NCBI GenBank assembly: GCA_027946365.1
Contig: JAPEUQ010000005.1
Coordinates: forward strand, 868,001-932,000
Length of the DNA: 64,000 nucleotides
Source of the DNA: Kalmusia sp. IMI 367209
Taxonomy: Eukaryota > Ascomycota > Dothideomycetes > Pleosporales > Didymosphaeriaceae
Reading direction: 5' to 3'
Part shown: positions 23,384 through 33,416 of the stretch, in pieces
Layout: every line of letters begins with the position of its first letter
Numbering within the stretch: the stretch's first letter is position 1
Made by a program: the position numbers and the translations under genes
Notes under the pieces: generated by a model
What the model saw: only the letters and a program-made list of their open reading frames with translations
Database searches by the model: none
What the model was told of the DNA's origin: nothing

Positions 23384-23919
23384 ATGTTCAAGGCTACGAG
23401 TGTGAGGGCGATGCAGCCGAGCAGGATGCTCTTCATGAGGCAGACGGCGCCGTTGTACATGCGGCAGACAGCGCGCATGATGAAGCCTGTGCCGGTACGT
23501 AGATACAGCTCCCCCAAGCTCCACGACCACGGAAACTGACTTGGAATAGAAAGAGGAGCATGGCGGTAAGCAATTGGCCTGCTGAGAGGGGAATTGCGCG
23601 AAGGGCAAGGGCCCAAGCTAACCGGGGGACTGCAGCTCACACCATCTCTCAGCGCCTGCGCCAGCTGAAGAAGATCCCCGCTGAGTTGATTCCGCTTGGT
23701 ATGCCTCCTGAACCCTTCTGTTTGATTTAGTTGCGAAGAAGACAATGACTAATGTTTGGGGCATAGGTGTCGTCCTTGCGTAAGCGTTGTCTACCCTCGG
23801 GTTTCAGGTCGTGTGGGCTAACAATATATAGGGTCGCCGTTGGTGCCGCCATCTTCTCGCTCGGCCGGAAGCTCATGGTTGACAAGACGCTCCGTCTCAA
23901 GAGGCAGGCTGGCAACTAG
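23384..23919 (+). CDS. B12D/MLRQ (NDUFA4-type) respiratory subunit
   Basis: Five exons, two of them tiny: 23384-23494, 23550-23565 (16 nt), 23636-23698, 23767-23779 (13 nt) and 23832-23919. All phases close to give 96 residues. The N-terminus is Met/Arg-rich and presequence-like. The core, HTISQRLRQLKKIPAELIPL, is followed by a single membrane helix (VVLAVAVGAAIFSLGRKL) and VDKTLRLKRQ, typical of the B12D/MLRQ family. Family members were first described with complex I, and NDUFA4 is now usually assigned to complex IV. The shared promoter with COX12 fits a complex IV role. Confidence 0.88.
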
Positions 23920-24301
23920 ATGGAAAGAACACCATCAGTGGTGGGGTAGTGCTGGGCCGGGGGAGGGCCCTTTGTACAAATTGGGGGAAGGTTTTCGTCT
24001 TGAACTAGAGAATCAAACATCACTTTCGTATGTCTGGCATACACAATACGTCAATCGCTATGTGGTGGAATTTGGTGAGGTGGTGTGATGCGTCCACATC
24101 TATTGAACCGAGTGTTCTCCTACAAGGTATAGCAGAACTGCATCTTGTCCCGGGCAGACTGTCGTATACAAAGCCTGCTCCAGGAAAGAGAAAGAAAAGG
24201 TAGTATCATAGATCCGTATTTCGTGTCATCCGTTGCGCCTGATACTTTTCCGGGTAAATAAAAATGCATAGTCGAAGATTGAAGCTGATGAAAGACTGAA
24301 G
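23920..24301. other. Intergenic region between convergent 3' ends
   Basis: About 380 bases holding 3' leaders. Nothing else seen. Confidence 0.5.
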
Positions 24302-24812
24302 TTAAACTTGTTTCGGGCCAGCCTCATCCAGTCCTTCTAAACCCTGCATGGGATCCATCGGTCCATCTTCTGAGGCTTCTGGTGCCTGCTGAGCCGCTTG
24401 TCGATCTTCCTCGCTCACAGTATGCTTCGCTATCCAGCCCTCCTTTGGCAACATTAGTATTCTTTTTTGTACACAAAAAAGGCCTACATACCTGCTCCCA
24501 AATTGCTGTCTTGCTACCAAGACCCTCACTTGCATCTTTCTGAGGTTTAGCAGCCGCGACTTTGATAACCTGTCCGTAGAGTTCGCTCCTGTCCATATTA
24601 TCGATGGCATCCGCTGCGTCCCCAGCCGTCTCAAATTCCACATAGCCGAAGCCGCGGTGCGGGTCACTGGCGCCTGGCGCTTCTGGTTTTGGTAGGTTGA
24701 CTTCCACGATGTCGCCAAAGGGCAGGAAAGCGTGATAGAGCGTCTGCTGTGTCACGGCATGGTCGAGGCCGCCGACGAATACGGTGGCTTTTAAGCGCGA
24801 ATTATCTGCCAT
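24302..24812 (-). CDS. Single-RRM RNA-binding protein (Cyp33/PPIE-type RRM)
   Basis: Two exons (24812-24492 and 24442-24302) with a 49-nt phase-0 intron containing TACTAATG give 153 residues. The RRM occupies residues 8-90 with RNP2 ATVFVGGLD and RNP1 RGFGYVEF, plus the AIDNMDRSELYGQVIKV segment typical of the RRM attached to nuclear cyclophilin E (Cyp33). The cyclophilin domain itself is absent. The acidic tail (EDRQAAQQAPEASEDG) is disordered. A spliceosome-associated role is inferred from the family resemblance. Divergent from SEC31. Confidence 0.85.
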
Positions 24813-25147
24813 ACTGGGCTTTCCTCGGCTGTTGTAGAATGGTGTAGTTGTGCGCTTTGACTATTCATGGCTACATAGAAATTGGAGAACCATGGTGCAG
24901 GGCTGAGTAGCGGCACGTGACTGGTCCACAAATAGGGTCCGTGCGAAGTCCGCGATGATGGCAAGGACAGGTGGATGTTGATGTGAAGCTGCCTAAGATT
25001 CTCGACCCCGGGTCCAGACACATTGCTCTATTCGCCCCCTTCCACCTTCTCCCTTATATCACAACAGACTTCCCCAATCGTGCTTCCGCCAATTTTGCAC
25101 ATCTAATCCTCGCCTGCGAGGTCTGACAGCTGCGACCGACCGCCGCT
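24813..25147. promoter_or_regulatory. Divergent promoter between the RRM gene and SEC31
   Basis: 335 bases separate outward-facing ATGs. CT-rich near SEC31 (25030-25060). No specific factor site claimed. Confidence 0.5.
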
Positions 25148-28100
25148 ATGGTCCGTCTACGAGAAATTCCCAGGACGGCCACCTTTGCGTGGTCGCCAGG
25201 TCCCACGCAGCCATTGCTTGCTACGGGCACGAAAGCGGGCGCTGTCGATGCAGATTTCTCGAACGACACGACGTTGGAGCTCTGGGAGCTCAATCTGGAC
25301 AGCGCGGACCAGGGCCTCGAGCTACAGCCTGTTGCCACTGTCAATGTGGAGTCGAGGTAGGACATATCTGTCTCATACACTGTCACTGGGCTAAGCTATT
25401 CTAGATTCAACGGCATTGCCTGGAGTCAGCCGAGCGAGCAGTACCCCCGAGGAATAATAGCGGGCGCATTGGATAGCGGGGCACTGGTATTGTGGGACGC
25501 AGAGAAACTGCAGGACGGAGAAAGGTCAATATGCATTTCCCAGAGATAGTATGATACGGCTGCTAAAGGACCACAGTGATGCGCTCATAGAGCAGATCGA
25601 TAAGCACACAGGTCCCATTTCGGCCATTCAGTTCAACCCTTTCCGACCGAACATCCTCGCCTCCGCAGGCGCGAAGGGCGAGCTGTATATTCACGACCTT
25701 GATGACCAGTCGAAATCCTTCCGCTTAGGCAAAGCAGGCGCAAACCCAGACGAGTACACGTCGTTGGATTGGAATAAGAAGGTTGCGCACATTCTCGCGA
25801 CTGGCAGCAGCGGAGGCTTTGTCACCGTTTGGGACGTCAAGGGAAAGAAGGAGAACCTCACATTGAACAATTATGGAAGGAAAACGGTGAGCTCAGTAGC
25901 ATGGGACCCAGACGTTCCCACGAGGCTGGTCACCGCCATTCCTACGGATCAGAACCCGCTCGTGCTGGTGTGGGATCTTCGAAACTCGAATGCCCCAGAG
26001 AAGACGCTGCAAGCACACGATCAGGGTGTCCTCTCATTGTCCTGGTGCGCGCAGGATAGCGATATCCTTCTTTCCGCCGGCAAGGACAACCGGACAATCG
26101 CGTGGAACCCACACACTGGTGAATATCTAGGTGAATTCCCAGTCGTGACGAACTGGACATTCCAGACCGCTTTTAATCCCTCGAACCCAAATTTGCTTGC
26201 CACCGCCTCGTTCGACGGCAAGATTGGCATTCAGTCTCTGCAAAATACTGGCGCTGGGACCGAACAGACAAAGTCAACTTCGCAAGCACTAGATGGCGAG
26301 GACTTCTTCTCCAAGACCCACGTTGAACCACAAGGCGCATCTTTCTCTTTGAAGACACCTCCCAAGTGGCTGAGACGGCGTGCCGGTGTGTCTTTTGGGT
26401 TTGGTGGCAAATTGGTAAGGTTCGGCATCATCGAATCTAAATCCAAGGTCAGCATATCGACATTCGAGGTTGATTCGAATATTGGTGCAGCAAGCGAAGA
26501 GTTCGCCAAGTCTCTAGAGCAAGGCGACCTCGCTGCAATTTGCGAAGCAAAAATCGCCAAAGCCGCTACGGATGAGGAAAAGGCAGACTGGCAGGTCATT
26601 GAGACCCTCATCTCTGACAGCGCTAGGGGCAAGCTTACAGAGTACCTGGGTTTCTCTGGCAAGGAAGAAGAGGAGCCTATCGAGGAAAAGAAAGAGATAG
26701 AAGCAACTGATGGTGCCGAGGAAGGATCTTCGTTCTTCGACCAATCGAGCGAGGCGGGTAATTTTCTGTCGGATCTGGCCGCTTCGAAAGGCGCAAAAAC
26801 GAATAACCCTTTCTCGATTTATTCCGGCTCAGAGTCAGACGCCGAAACGAAGATTACACAGGCGCTGATGCAGGGTTCATTCGAGAAGGCAGTCGATGTA
26901 TGCCTCAAAGAAAACAGATTGACCGACGCTTTTATTATTGCCGACTGCGGTGATGAGAAGTGCAAAGCTAAGGTGCGGGCAGCGTACTTCAAAAAGCAAA
27001 CAGATGGCCCCAATTACACGCGGCTATTAGCTTCCATTGTTGGCAACAATCTTTGGGACGTTGTGTACAACGCCGATCTCAAGGACTGGAAGGAAGTAAT
27101 GCTCACGCTTTGCACGTACGCCGATTCGAAAGAATTCCCCGACCTTTGCGAAGCGCTCGGCGACCGATTGGAAGAAGCTATCACTGAAGACACCGAGTCG
27201 TACCGGAAAGACGCTACTTTCTGCTACTTGGCAGGTTCTAAGCTAGAGAAAGTCGTGGTCAATTGGGCACAGGAGTTGCAAGAAAACGAAGCTGCAAATG
27301 TAGAGAATTCTACCAGCGAAACCAGCTTCTCGATCCATGCACGCTCTTTACAAGACTTCATTGAGAAGGTTACTGTTTTCCGACAAGTCACGAAGTTCCA
27401 AGACGGAGAACAGCAGAAGGATTCGGATTGGAAGCTTGGTCCACTGTACGCAAAGTATGTGGAGTATGCCGATATCGCCTCTGCACACGGAAAGCTGGCC
27501 ATTGCCGAGAAGTATCTGGATCTGCTTCCCGAGAAATATCCCGCGGCAGATGTTGCAAGGGATAGGATCAAGAAGGCGACGAGGAAAGCCGCACCACAGA
27601 CGACCGCTCAGCGACAAACTCAAGCTACCTCGGCTCAACGAGGCTCGCGTGTAGTACCCACGTATCAAGCACAGCCTCCCGCTTCCGTGCCAGTTGCGGC
27701 TCCACTGCAGCAGCCAAGCTCTCAATATGCTCCCGTGAACCCTCTATCGGCTCAAGCACAAGCAGCTGTACCATCGTATTCTCCAGCGCCTGGCCGAAAT
27801 GCTTACACTCCTACGGGCTACCAATCAAATGCACAGCCGTCTATTCCCCCAGCCCGGGGGATTCGGCGGGTATCAACCGCCCCAATCGCATCCTATTGCG
27901 CCACCTCCCCGTAACTTTAGCAGCTCGCCATCAGTACCACCAGCAGCTACTCGATCAAACATTCCGAACTGGAATGACACGCCAGATTTTGGTCCACCAA
28001 AGCCAGCTTCGCGCCGCGCTACTCCTTTGAATGCGGTGAACTCTCCTTTCCCGAATCAGCCAGGTTTAGCTGGTCCTCCTCAAGGATTCTCCGGGGGGCC

Positions 28101-29109
28101 TTCACCAACATTTCCTCCCACGTCAAGACCAACCCCTCCACCACCACCCAAGGGACCTCCGCAAGGACCACCTCGCATCTCATCGCCCCCGACGTCTACG
28201 GCTCCTGCATCCAGTCCATATGCTCCAACGCAACAGTCTAATGCATACACTCCGCCTCCGTCAAGCTTTGCTCCTCCACAACAGGCTCCCGTGCCTCGTG
28301 GTACTTCCCCTTACAACCCCCCACCATCTTCCGCGCCGCCCTCCAACCGCTATGCTCCGGCGCCTGGATCGACCCCTTCAGGGCCGCCAGCGGGTATGCC
28401 ACCACCACGACAGGTCGCACCACCACCGACCCAGTTTGCGAGTAGCTCGCCATATTCACCAGCGCCCTCCCCCTACGCTCCAGCACCGACCGCACAAGCA
28501 CCGCCTCAAGCAGCGGCGCCGCCTCCACGAGGTCCCCCGCAGGGTCCACCACGAGCTGGACCCCCGCCAGGTGGCCCGCTTCAGGCGGGGCCTCCTAGAC
28601 CAGATTCACGACCTGGAACTGCTTCCTCGCAGAAAGTGGCGCCTTCTGCATCTAAGCACCGTAAGCTCATTTCTACTATAGCCTCCAATTTAATCGCTAA
28701 CGTATGCAGCCGCCGGTGATCGCTCACATATCCCCTGAAGCATCTCGACCCATCTTCGAGATTCTTAGTGCAGACATGCAGCGCGTGAAAGCCAAGGCCC
28801 CTGCGCAGTACAAAACGCATGTTGCAGATACGGAGAAACGATTAAACATCCTTTTTGACCACCTGAACAATGAGGATCTACTCAAGTCGGATACGATCCA
28901 GTCGATGAACGAGCTCGCAGGACATATTCAAGCCAGACAATATGATCAAGCAATTGCGCTTTTTACAGATTTGATGACGAACAAGACGGAAGAGGGGAGC
29001 AACTGGATGGTAAGTGCAGAGTGAATGAGTGGCATGTGCGTACAAAGCTGACTTTCATTAGATTGGTGTGAAGCGCTTGATTCAGTTCAGCAAGGGAACG
29101 CCGCATTAG
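25148..29109 (+). CDS. SEC31: COPII outer-coat protein Sec31 (two apparent +1 frameshifts)
   Basis: Sec31 pairs with Sec13 to form the outer COPII cage on ER-derived vesicles. Exons are 25148-25356, 25405-25524, 25577-28660, 28710-29009 and 29062-29109. The N-terminus [18 protein letters not shown] opens a WD40 propeller (about residues 1-330; for example [20 protein letters not shown]). An alpha-solenoid, a long Pro-rich linker, and a C-terminal helical domain ([15 protein letters not shown] ... [13 protein letters not shown]) follow. Intron 25525-25576 has a CTGCTAAAG branch and restores GESDAL. Two breaks remain. At the C5/G5 tract 27846-27860 one base must be removed, or an intron 27735-27852 assumed. 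At the C4 run 28732-28735 a TGA directly follows the GDRSHIP motif. Both sit in Pro-rich or junction sequence, and the flanking protein is well conserved, so this is more likely an intact gene with sequence errors than a pseudogene. Confidence 0.9.
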
Positions 29110-29607
29110 ACGGACATGACCGACAGGGCGGATTAGTATAGCGTATTAGCGTATCGCAGTAAAAGGCTTCTGTGGCAGCCAGGTACAAGTTGCAGAAGTA
29201 ATTGATGATAGAATTTTTGAATCAATATTGTGACCTTGACCTGGTCCTCCAAAGGACGCGTGGTTTGAGCTAGCTCCTTTCAACCAATAGTGTAGCTTCT
29301 TCGGTAACAACTTGCTAAAGTCGATGACGCACGATGAAAAATGCACGCTTATAGACGCCGTTTTCGTCAGTGGTCTTGAAATTAGGGGACACGTGCTAGC
29401 GCGCCAACAGTCTAAGTTCAATGTTGAAGTTGAGAGGAGGTTGGTAGTCGTGATGTCATTGTTTCATGGGCGCAACACAAAGGCGCTATGTCAGGTAAGT
29501 ACATAACACTCGCATAGCTTTAGATCCTCCACCATACCATCCACCTTTACCCACATCATATAAGTATTGTCGCAAGTCATACAGAAACAAGACTAGAACG
29601 ATTCATC
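29110..29607. other. Intergenic region, about 500 bases
   Basis: Nothing recognised; the last 80 bases look like promoter/leader of the next gene. Confidence 0.5.
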
Positions 29608-30288
29608 ATGCCGTCTAGCAAGGGCAAACCTACAGATCCGAAGCTAAGGGAGAAGGTCAAGGATGATGTGAAGAACGAGACGAATAAAGATGGTGGTGGG
29701 AAGGGACAGTGGAGTGCTTGGAAGGTAGGAATTTTTCTCTCTGTATCACACAACGAATAGGGTGTCTCAAGATATCTTGCAGAGGCGGTTCAGGGGTGTT
29801 GATCGCTCAGCTACCGATCTACTGGATTACAGCGAAGAGTGGACGCGCCAATACTGTCTGTGTTGTCTGTGAATAAGCATGCTGAATATGCCCAGGCTGC
29901 CAAACTCTCGAAGGAGTACGAAAAACGCGGCGGCGGGTATGAAAATTCGCCCGGAAGCAAAAATGAGCCGAAGAAGGGGACGCCGCAGCCCAAGTCGTCT
30001 GGGAAGAAGAAGACTGAGGAGAAGAAGGTAGATGACAAAGAAGAATCGCCATCACCTGAGAAGAAAGAGGGCGGGGATAAAGAGAATGAGAAGCCAAAGG
30101 CCAACACAGCGAAGAAGGCGAAACCTGCCGAGGCCAAGAAAACGGGCGGGCAACAGAAAAAGAGCGCAGGGGCCGGTGGAAAGGAGAAGAAAGAGGCTGC
30201 CGAGGGTACGAGGAAGAGTGCGAGGGTGGCGGAGAAGAGGAAGAGCGGTGATGATGAAAAGGGAGAAAAGAAGAAGGCGAAGAGATGA
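29608..30288 (+). CDS. Small Lys/Glu-rich hypothetical protein
   Basis: Two exons (29608-29724 and 29896-30288) joined in phase 0 give 169 residues. The N-terminal part (MPSSKGKPTDPKLREKVKDD ... GQWSAWKAAKLSKEYEKRGG) looks like a folded or helical element. The rest is highly charged, with repeated KK/EE runs, and ends in KSARVAEKRK and EKKKAKR, which would serve as nuclear localisation signals. A chromatin- or nucleolus-associated role is a guess. The 171-nt intron is on the long side, and another acceptor inside it cannot be excluded. Confidence 0.65.
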
Positions 30289-31243
30289 GGCAAGCGCAGA
30301 GGACGGGTAACGTCACCGGTCTTTACAAGGTAGAGTCATCATGTGCTAGCTGTATACTAGACGAATATTCATAGTCCCTCCGTATCGGTTTCTATGTAAA
30401 AGGTTCTCTGAAGAATCGTTGATTCCCGACACGCACCCAAAGTCCAGCATGAACATTTGTCATGATCCGCCCAGCATACAAGCGATATCCCAGCAACTAA
30501 ACCTAAGAATGATTATTCCTTTGGTGAGCATTACGAAAGCAAGATTTCTGCTTATGAAGGGTTCACGAGTTCTTGCATTACTCGATCTCAAGGATGACAG
30601 ATAAGGAGACCCAAACTTAATTCCGAAAGGAAATTACACCAAACGAACAGTGTTCCGGTGCGACGCCAGACCAAGACACTTGTTGCAGCTCACCTGGATG
30701 ATGGCTATGTGACGGTAAAGCGAGTTTCACTCATTGTAAGCACAGGAATTAGACAAGGGAGCTGCCCTGCAGCGACTTGCTGATACTTTGTTGTTTCTAG
30801 GACAAGGAGAGAACAAAAGAGTGATACTCGTTCTACGCTACTCCCAGCAAAGACTAGGAGATGCATGACACGGGCGGCCACGAGCAAGGACCAGAAAGTA
30901 TGCGCCCCAGATCGACTTGCCGTTGGACGGTGCGGGCTTGATGTGCAGGGTTGTTCGCTGCAAGACCCCCGCGGACATTTGAACTACACCCCGGAAAGAG
31001 AGGAGTGAAGGGAAGGTGACAGCATGAAGAAAAAGGCGGCGCTTGCTGGCACCTTTGGCGAGACGACAGTGTGAGACGACAGCCACGATGCGTGGCGGCT
31101 TCCTCGATCGGAAGACTTGGGCGTAGCTGAAGAGAAAGGGAAGCGACGCCGGTCATATCTCCGAAAGTTATTCCGGCCGACGACTCCTTCCGCCTCCACG
31201 ACCAAGCTCTTCACCGATCAGACGCGACATCAGGCCTACTGTA
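30289..31243. other. Intergenic region, about 950 bases
   Basis: Between convergent genes. Overlapping frames on both strands, no motif. No gene called. Confidence 0.45.
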
Positions 31244-32479
31244 CTACTGGGAATCCAGACTCGAGGCGCTGTCTCCTGATACTGGGGTTCCCGACGGCCG
31301 GCGAATGGCAACCCACAACTCCACATCCGCAACCTTGGGCCCTCCGTTCAGGGTGCACCCGTCGTGCACGCACGTCCGTTTGACGCGAACAAGCTCACGT
31401 TCCTCGAAACCGGCCCTTGCAGCGATGACCGCTCCTTGTGGAACGGCAGATATTCCCTGATTGATTCTGAGTCTAGGACTCTTCAATGGGCCGAGGCCAC
31501 GGGATGGAAACCTTACCACAGACACGCCATCGAGATCTGCCAGACGCGTGCACCAACCAACGAGTCGCGCAGCATGTCCACGACGCCAATATGTCCTAGG
31601 ACAATCAGCCTTCACTCCTAGCATGGAGGCACTCACGACTTACGGATGCACTGCAAGAGTGCTCAGCCTCATTTGACCCGCGAGGTACCTGCGTCGCCGA
31701 GTAAGTGCTGAACCACACCGTTCCAGCGTCTACATACTTGGCTTTTGCTGGATCAGTGGCTTCATTGTAGATGCGTACGCGATCTTTACAGAAGTCGCGA
31801 TTGGGATTGGGTGGAATGGCCCCCAACCTAGACAGATCTGTGGAGCCTTCGTTTCGTTAAGCCCAAGCTAAACTTTAATGCGCTATGCTGATAAGCTTAC
31901 ACGTGGGTTGGAATTGTCCTATGTACGAAGAACCCGGTTTGATGGCGACACTGGCGACGCCTACCACTACTTTGGACCCCACGGACCCGGCACCAGGGCT
32001 GTAAGCGGCAGCTTGCCTCAGGGCCGGGTACACATGGTCCCCTTCCCTATCGTCTATGATGTCCTCCGCAACAAGCACGACACTGGCCGGGTCTACGATG
32101 GCCCGCTGGTACTCGCTCAAGTACGAACTGCACCCCTCGCGGGTCACTAATCAGCACACGGGTTGCCCTCGACGCAAGGGCGAGCGGGGGACAGGAAAAA
32201 CAGGCACACGAGATTGCAGAGATGTGAGATGTTCAGACAGAAGCTCGCCGACTCATGCTCAGCCCACGTGTAGCGAAGTGCTTGCGACTGCTCTGAGGGT
32301 GTAATGGGGACTGCTTACCGGAGTGTGTCGTCCGGATAAGCAGCATGATGGACCCGCTGGTAGTGGAAGGTCGGAGAGTGATAGAAACCAGCAGCAGCGA
32401 CGGTCGCAATCCTGGGTAGGTCGTCTGGGGTGGCCAGGCGTACGCCGTCCAAAGTAGGCAAGACAGGTACCGGCGACAT
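31244..32479 (-). CDS. GNAT-family N-acetyltransferase (one apparent +1 frameshift)
   Basis: Minus-strand gene with exons 32479-32319, 32127-31901, 31837-about 31629, about 31580-31517 and 31456-31244. Exon 1 has the fungal GNAT opening VRLATPDDLPRIATVAAAGF and SPTFHYQR. Later exons read SYLSEYQRAIVDPASVVLVA, VVVGVASVAI, and the acetyl-CoA-binding core LAVHP-TYWRRGHAARLVGW. They then continue through GISAVPQGAVIAARAGFEE. Between WFSTYSATQVPRG and the LSTLAVHP stretch, one base must be dropped from the CCC at 31677-31679 (GGG on the coding strand) to keep frame; after that the splice into TYWRRG is in phase. Acetyl-CoA-dependent acyl transfer is expected, substrate unknown. Start 32479 is preferred, though an in-frame ATG lies at 32500. 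Confidence 0.72.
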
Positions 32480-33219
32480 GGCGCTATCAGGTACGCACAA
32501 CGGCTCTTATCGAACGGCGGGGGGGAAGACAGACAAAGACACGAGCGGGAGCCGGTATTAGTCGATGCTTATAACAAGAGGTGGCACTCCAGGGACAGCG
32601 GTGCGGGCGCTCGAAGTGACGCAGGCCATGATATGTATGTACAGTACCTGCGCTAGACGGGGCAGCATGTCACTCGAGCGATTCGCCGGAGACTTGTGGC
32701 GGGTTACTGAGCCTCCGTGTCACCGGTCAGAGGAAGAAATGAATGCTGAACCCATGTGCTAACGGTGGACAGGTCACACCAGGGCGGCTGCGATTGGACT
32801 GGTGGCCATGTCCCACCGGGGCAACAACAACGTCTGCTATCTGGGTACATGCAGCCGGATGCGCGCAGGGACCGGGCCGGCGGTAGATAGTGGGATGGGT
32901 ACAGTGCTGAAGGATGATGTCTGGGTTGAGCGGTGTGATGGCTGCAATGGAGCACGGCTAATGCCAGTGGTCAGCGAACGCTGCCAGGCAACTTTGTGCC
33001 GTCGAAGAGGCCTGTGTTCGACAGGCCGACGCCAGCCCGGATCAGGGCATGCTGACGGACCAGCTGCAGCCCTGTGAGAATGCCGCGTCGAGGGGGCCCC
33101 GACTCTGTGGCATGGGGCACGGGAGCTAGAGCCAAGTGCATGCCCTCGTTGGGGCCTTCGTCTCACTCATCGACCTTGTGCGTCCTGGAGCTCGCCGCCG
33201 CCGCCGCCGCCGCCGCCGC

Positions 33220-33252
<33 letters not shown>

Positions 33253-33416
33253 GTCTCTCAGTCTACACCCCTCCTCCAACCCCACAGCGCCGGCTGCCCC
33301 AGCTGCCCAGCTGCCCCCAGGCCTGCGCTCTGCAATTCACTCGAGTCCGTAGCGCAGCTGATGCCCTGCCGACCCCCGGCCCCGCGACGTCGCACGCCGT
33401 CAGCCTCGTCGCCCTC
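32480..33416. other. Intergenic region and 5' leader of the zinc-cluster gene
   Basis: About 940 bases between divergent genes. Contains a trinucleotide tract and an upstream frame encoding poly-alanine (see repeat entry). Confidence 0.5.
33192..33253 (+). repeat. Trinucleotide tract (CCG)n-(CTG)n
   Basis: About 62 bases of GCC/CCG units turning into GCT/CTG units, interrupted by one TTG. It lies about 165 bases before the likely ATG of the zinc-cluster gene, inside an upstream frame from ATG 33080 that reads it as a run of alanines. Confidence 0.9.

Noticed and set aside
25525..25549. 25-nt intron in SEC31 that would also restore frame
   Set aside because: Too short to splice. The 52-nt intron 25525-25576 has a branch point and gives the expected GESDAL sequence.
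29811..30316. Hydrophobic and Ser/Pro-rich minus-strand frames
   Set aside because: Antisense of the Lys-rich gene; poly-Lys/Glu codons read backwards give Phe/Leu/Ser runs.
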